Of a DNA stretch of 7,908 nucleotides, positions 5,929-7,908 are shown one piece after another (position 1 is the stretch's first letter; every line of letters begins with the position of its first letter). This DNA is from an uncultured Eubacteriales bacterium. Its GTDB lineage: Bacteria; Bacillota; Clostridia; Oscillospirales; Oscillospiraceae. Location of the stretch: the NCBI GenBank assembly GCA_900555795.1, contig USMP01000050.1, forward strand, positions 1-7,908, read 5' to 3'. The notes beneath the pieces were generated by a model, which saw only the letters and a list, made by a program, of their open reading frames with translations, had not been told where the DNA came from and did not search any database. The position numbers were made by a program, and so were the translations under genes.

Positions 5929-7101
5929 CTATTGATGGTGGAAATATTCCTTCATCAGCCGATAGGCGTCCTTGTACCGGCGGTCCGCCTCCAGGGTCTG
6001 GAGCATATAGGGCACGTGAAAGCGGACAAAGCCGTCCGTCAGGTCCCGGCGGATGTGGTTGAAGGTGTCCTCCATCAGGGCGGCGTAGACGCCGTCCTGG
6101 AGATAGTCCGGATGGGTGAGACGGTATCGGACCAGATCGAACAGTTCTCTGTAGGTGCGGCTGGAGTCGGTGTCCGGCGGCTGAAGCAGGGCTGCGCCCC
6201 GCTCCAGTGCCGTCAGAGCCTCCTCCGGGCGGCCCAGCTGCTCGGAGGCGATGGCCAGCTTGTGGAAGTAGAGGGCCTCACCCTCCATGGGGGAGGCCTT
6301 TAGCAGAGCGTAGGCCTCCTGGGGCATCCCCCATTCCAGGTAGGAGGAGGCTGTGTTGTAGTCGGTGTAGGCGCTCCAGAGGTCCTCCTTGACCGCCTCC
6401 GCCAGATTTCGGGTGATCCGGTAGCTCTCCAGCATCAGATCCCGGTGACCGGTGGAACTGTAGCAGTTGCCCAGGGCCAGCTTTGCCTGAATCATCAGGT
6501 AGACGTGGCCCTCCCGGGCGGCCAGGTCATAGCCGCGGTTGGTTAATTCGATGGCCTCGGTATACTGCCCCCGCCAGAGGTAGCGGGAGCCGACGGCGAT
6601 GGTATAGACGGCACAGGGATCCAGGCGCAGCAACTCCTCCGCTGTGTCCGCCTCGTCCAGGCGCAGATAGAGGTACAGGGCGTACTGCCGCGGGGACATG
6701 CACCCGGAGAACTCCGCCAGATTTTTTGCCGTATCCCGCTCCTTTAAAGCCAGCAGCAGCATGGCGTCCAGCATAAGGGGGGATGTGAGCAGACGGTCCT
6801 TCTGGGCAAGCAGGCGCTGGTGCAGCGCGGAAAAGGAGGAGAGATGGTCCCGGCCGGACAGAAACTCGCCGTACAGGGCCTCCACCAGCGCTTCCGCCTC
6901 GTGGAGAAAGTCCGGCTCCGCCTCGTAGCGGATACCCAGCCGCTCCAGCAGGGGCAGCAGAATATCCTCCCCGGCCTCCGCTTTGCCCTGCTCAATTTTG
7001 CTCAGATAGCTGACGGCACAGATGCCGCGGCACAGCCCCTCCTGGGAAAAACTCCGCCGCAGCCGCTCCCGGCGAATCAGCAGTCCCATCCACTTGCTCA
7101 T
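5929..7101 (-). CDS. XRE-type helix-turn-helix regulator with TPR region (RRNPP-like architecture)
   Basis: A 390-residue probable transcription regulator. Residues 5-57 form an XRE/Cro helix-turn-helix: LIRRERLRRSFSQEGL, then the turn and recognition part AVSYLSKIEQGK, then ILLPLLERLGI. The rest is nearly all helical and contains TPR-like units, for example about 170-198 (YLWRGQYTEAIELTNRGYDLA), 202-236 (AKLALGNCYSSTGHRDLMLE), 244-270 (YNTASSYLEWGMPQEAYALL) and 276-307 (LAIASEQLGRPEEALTALER). HTH plus C-terminal TPRs is the layout of RRNPP regulators (PlcR, NprR, Rgg), which bind short secreted peptides; the length is closest to NprR. No cognate peptide gene is visible nearby, so peptide sensing is inference. 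ATG 7101 is chosen because of AAAGGTGG at 7109-7116, seven bases upstream. A run of seven T follows its stop on the minus strand, but with no stem before it. Confidence 0.85.
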   Translation of the reverse strand: MSKWMGLLIRRERLRRSFSQEGLCRGICAVSYLSKIEQGKAEAGEDILLPLLERLGIRYEAEPDFLHEAEALVEALYGEFLSGRDHLSSFSALHQRLLAQKDRLLTSPLMLDAMLLLALKERDTAKNLAEFSGCMSPRQYALYLYLRLDEADTAEELLRLDPCAVYTIAVGSRYLWRGQYTEAIELTNRGYDLAAREGHVYLMIQAKLALGNCYSSTGHRDLMLESYRITRNLAEAVKEDLWSAYTDYNTASSYLEWGMPQEAYALLKASPMEGEALYFHKLAIASEQLGRPEEALTALERGAALLQPPDTDSSRTYRELFDLVRYRLTHPDYLQDGVYAALMEDTFNHIRRDLTDGFVRFHVPYMLQTLEADRRYKDAYRLMKEYFHHQ

Positions 7102-7117
7102 AGGTCAACCACCTTTC

Positions 7118-7131
7118 CTAGATATAATTAG
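7118..7131. promoter_or_regulatory. Quasi-palindrome over the start region of the TPR regulator
   Basis: CTAGATATAATTAG matches its own reverse complement at 10 of 14 positions and covers the transcription start and the edge of the -10 of the regulator's own promoter. This is where an autorepressor would bind. AT-rich DNA gives such partial symmetry easily, so confidence is low. Confidence 0.25.
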
Positions 7132-7159
7132 TATACCGGCAGGAAATAGGGTTCGTCAA
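7130..7159 (-). promoter_or_regulatory. Promoter of the TPR regulator
   Basis: On the minus strand TTGACG (7154-7159) and TATACT (7130-7135) each match the sigma-A consensus at five of six positions, with an 18-base spacer. The predicted start near 7123 leaves a leader of about 20 bases containing the ribosome site. Confidence 0.65.
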
Positions 7160-7210
7160 GAAACTTTTCTCACAGAGCGGGAAAATATAGGGGGGATATC
7201 CGGAAAGACC

Positions 7211-7239
7211 TTTACGGGGAGGGGAAAATTCGGTATAAT
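7211..7239 (+). promoter_or_regulatory. Promoter of the cytidylate-kinase-like gene
   Basis: TTTACG (7211-7216, four of six matches) and a perfect TATAAT (7234-7239) are separated by exactly 17 bases. The start near 7246 gives a leader of about 32 bases with AGGAGGG at 7265-7271. The promoter is divergent from that of the TPR regulator, with about 50 bases between the two -35 boxes. Confidence 0.65.
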
Positions 7240-7277
7240 CAGGGTGGGCAACCAACCAACAGACAGGAGGGCTCACT

Positions 7278-7898
7278 ATGGCAAACTGTATCATCACCAT
7301 TGGACGTCAGTGCGGCAGCGGAGGACATACCATCGGGAAACTCTTGGCCCAGCGGCTGGGCCTGACCTTTTACGACAAGAAAATTGTGGAACTGGTGGCG
7401 GGCAGAACCAAGCTGTCGCCGGAGTTTGTCCAATCCCACGGGGAATACTTTCACAGCGGCTCCATCGGCCATATTATCGGCTATGGGACCCGGTTTGACG
7501 GTACGGTGCGCACGGGCAGCAGCCTGATGGACCAGCTCCACCAGGCGCAGAGCGAGGTCATTCTGGAGGTGGCGGAAAAGGGGCCCTGTGTGATTGTGGG
7601 CCGCTGTGCGGATTTTGTGCTGGAGGGGCGGTTCCCCACGCTGGATGTGTTTATCCACTCGGAGATGTCCTATAAGGTGGAGCGGAGTGTGGAGGAGCAC
7701 GACATGCCCCGGGAAAAGGCCGCGTCCATCCTGGCCCGCCGGGATAAGGCCAGGGCGCAGCACTACCGGTTCTACACGGACCGGAAGTGGGGGAACGTCA
7801 GCAACTACGACCTGTGCCTGGACAGCGGCCGGCTGGGGATTGAAAACTGTGTGGCGATTATCGCGGATACCTACCAGCGCCTTGGAAAGCTGTCATAG
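7278..7898 (+). CDS. Cytidylate-kinase-like P-loop protein (Cytidylate_kin2 type)
   Basis: A complete 206-residue protein that starts MANCIITIGRQCGSGGHTIGK. The GRQCGSGGHTIGK (9-21) is the P-loop form characteristic of the Cytidylate_kin2 family (usual form GR-x-GSGG-x-IG). It is followed by LAQRLGLTFYDKKIV, where the aspartate after FY is typical of CMP-kinase-like proteins, and by a second conserved block CVIVGRCADFVL (104-115) and VFIHS (124-128). A basic lid-like helix, ILARRDKARAQHYRFYT (151-167), ends in the family's R-x-x-YY/HY region. Classical CMP kinase (about 220 residues) has a distinct CMP-binding insertion that is not evident here, so the substrate is uncertain; a nucleotide or nucleoside kinase is likely. 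AGGAGGG at 7265-7271 supports ATG 7278. The gene has its own promoter and is divergent from the TPR regulator. The window ends ten bases after its stop. Confidence 0.85.
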   Translation: MANCIITIGRQCGSGGHTIGKLLAQRLGLTFYDKKIVELVAGRTKLSPEFVQSHGEYFHSGSIGHIIGYGTRFDGTVRTGSSLMDQLHQAQSEVILEVAEKGPCVIVGRCADFVLEGRFPTLDVFIHSEMSYKVERSVEEHDMPREKAASILARRDKARAQHYRFYTDRKWGNVSNYDLCLDSGRLGIENCVAIIADTYQRLGKLS

Positions 7899-7908
7899 CG
7901 GAATGGGG

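Noticed and set aside
7118..7300. A 60-codon minus-strand open frame just upstream of the TPR regulator, considered as a possible pheromone precursor.
   Set aside because: It has no ribosome site, its start lies inside the divergent kinase-like gene, and its N-terminus lacks the basic residues of a signal peptide.
7651..7659. A near-match to the DnaA box (eight of nine) inside the kinase-like gene.
   Set aside because: It is in coding sequence, has one mismatch and has no companion sites; chance is the simplest explanation.

Overview
The window looks like a chromosomal segment of a GC-rich Firmicute, most likely a gut Clostridium-class bacterium of the Oscillospiraceae/Flavonifractor kind. 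This placement is inferred from strong AGGAGG ribosome sites, an OmpR-type two-component system with a GerMN-domain lipoprotein, a PBP5-type carboxypeptidase, a cytidylate-kinase-like (Cytidylate_kin2) protein, and high GC in coding DNA with AT-rich promoters. No rRNA, tRNA, transposon, prophage, CRISPR or toxin-antitoxin signal was seen. It reads as a core or near-core housekeeping and regulatory region rather than a genomic island.

Layout. (1) 1-238, minus: the 5' end of a D-alanyl-D-alanine carboxypeptidase gene, cut by the window edge. (2) 365-3747, plus: a tightly packed four-gene operon made of a short ComEA-like helix-hairpin-helix protein, an OmpR/PhoB response regulator, its sensor histidine kinase, and a lipoprotein with two GerMN domains. 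Adjacent genes overlap by 4, 23 and 4 bases. (3) 3757-3792: a strong hairpin between convergent genes, probably a shared terminator. (4) 3798-7101, minus: trmB (tRNA m7G46 methyltransferase) with its own promoter; upstream of it an MFS transporter; upstream of that a 390-residue regulator with an XRE-type helix-turn-helix and a long TPR region (RRNPP-like architecture). (5) 7278-7898, plus, divergent from the regulator: a small cytidylate-kinase-like P-loop protein.

How the genes may work together. The regulator-kinase-GerMN lipoprotein order parallels the actinobacterial mtrA-mtrB-lpqB arrangement, in which a GerMN lipoprotein tunes the kinase at the cell surface. This suggests an envelope-sensing circuit here too, but that is inference. 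The TPR regulator upstream of the MFS gene resembles a peptide- or ligand-responsive regulator paired with an exporter, although no pheromone-precursor gene could be found in the adjacent gaps. Nothing in the window is a clearly new system. The most interesting items are the regulator-kinase-double-GerMN triad with its ComEA-like leader gene, the TPR regulator/MFS pair, and the non-standard start of the kinase.
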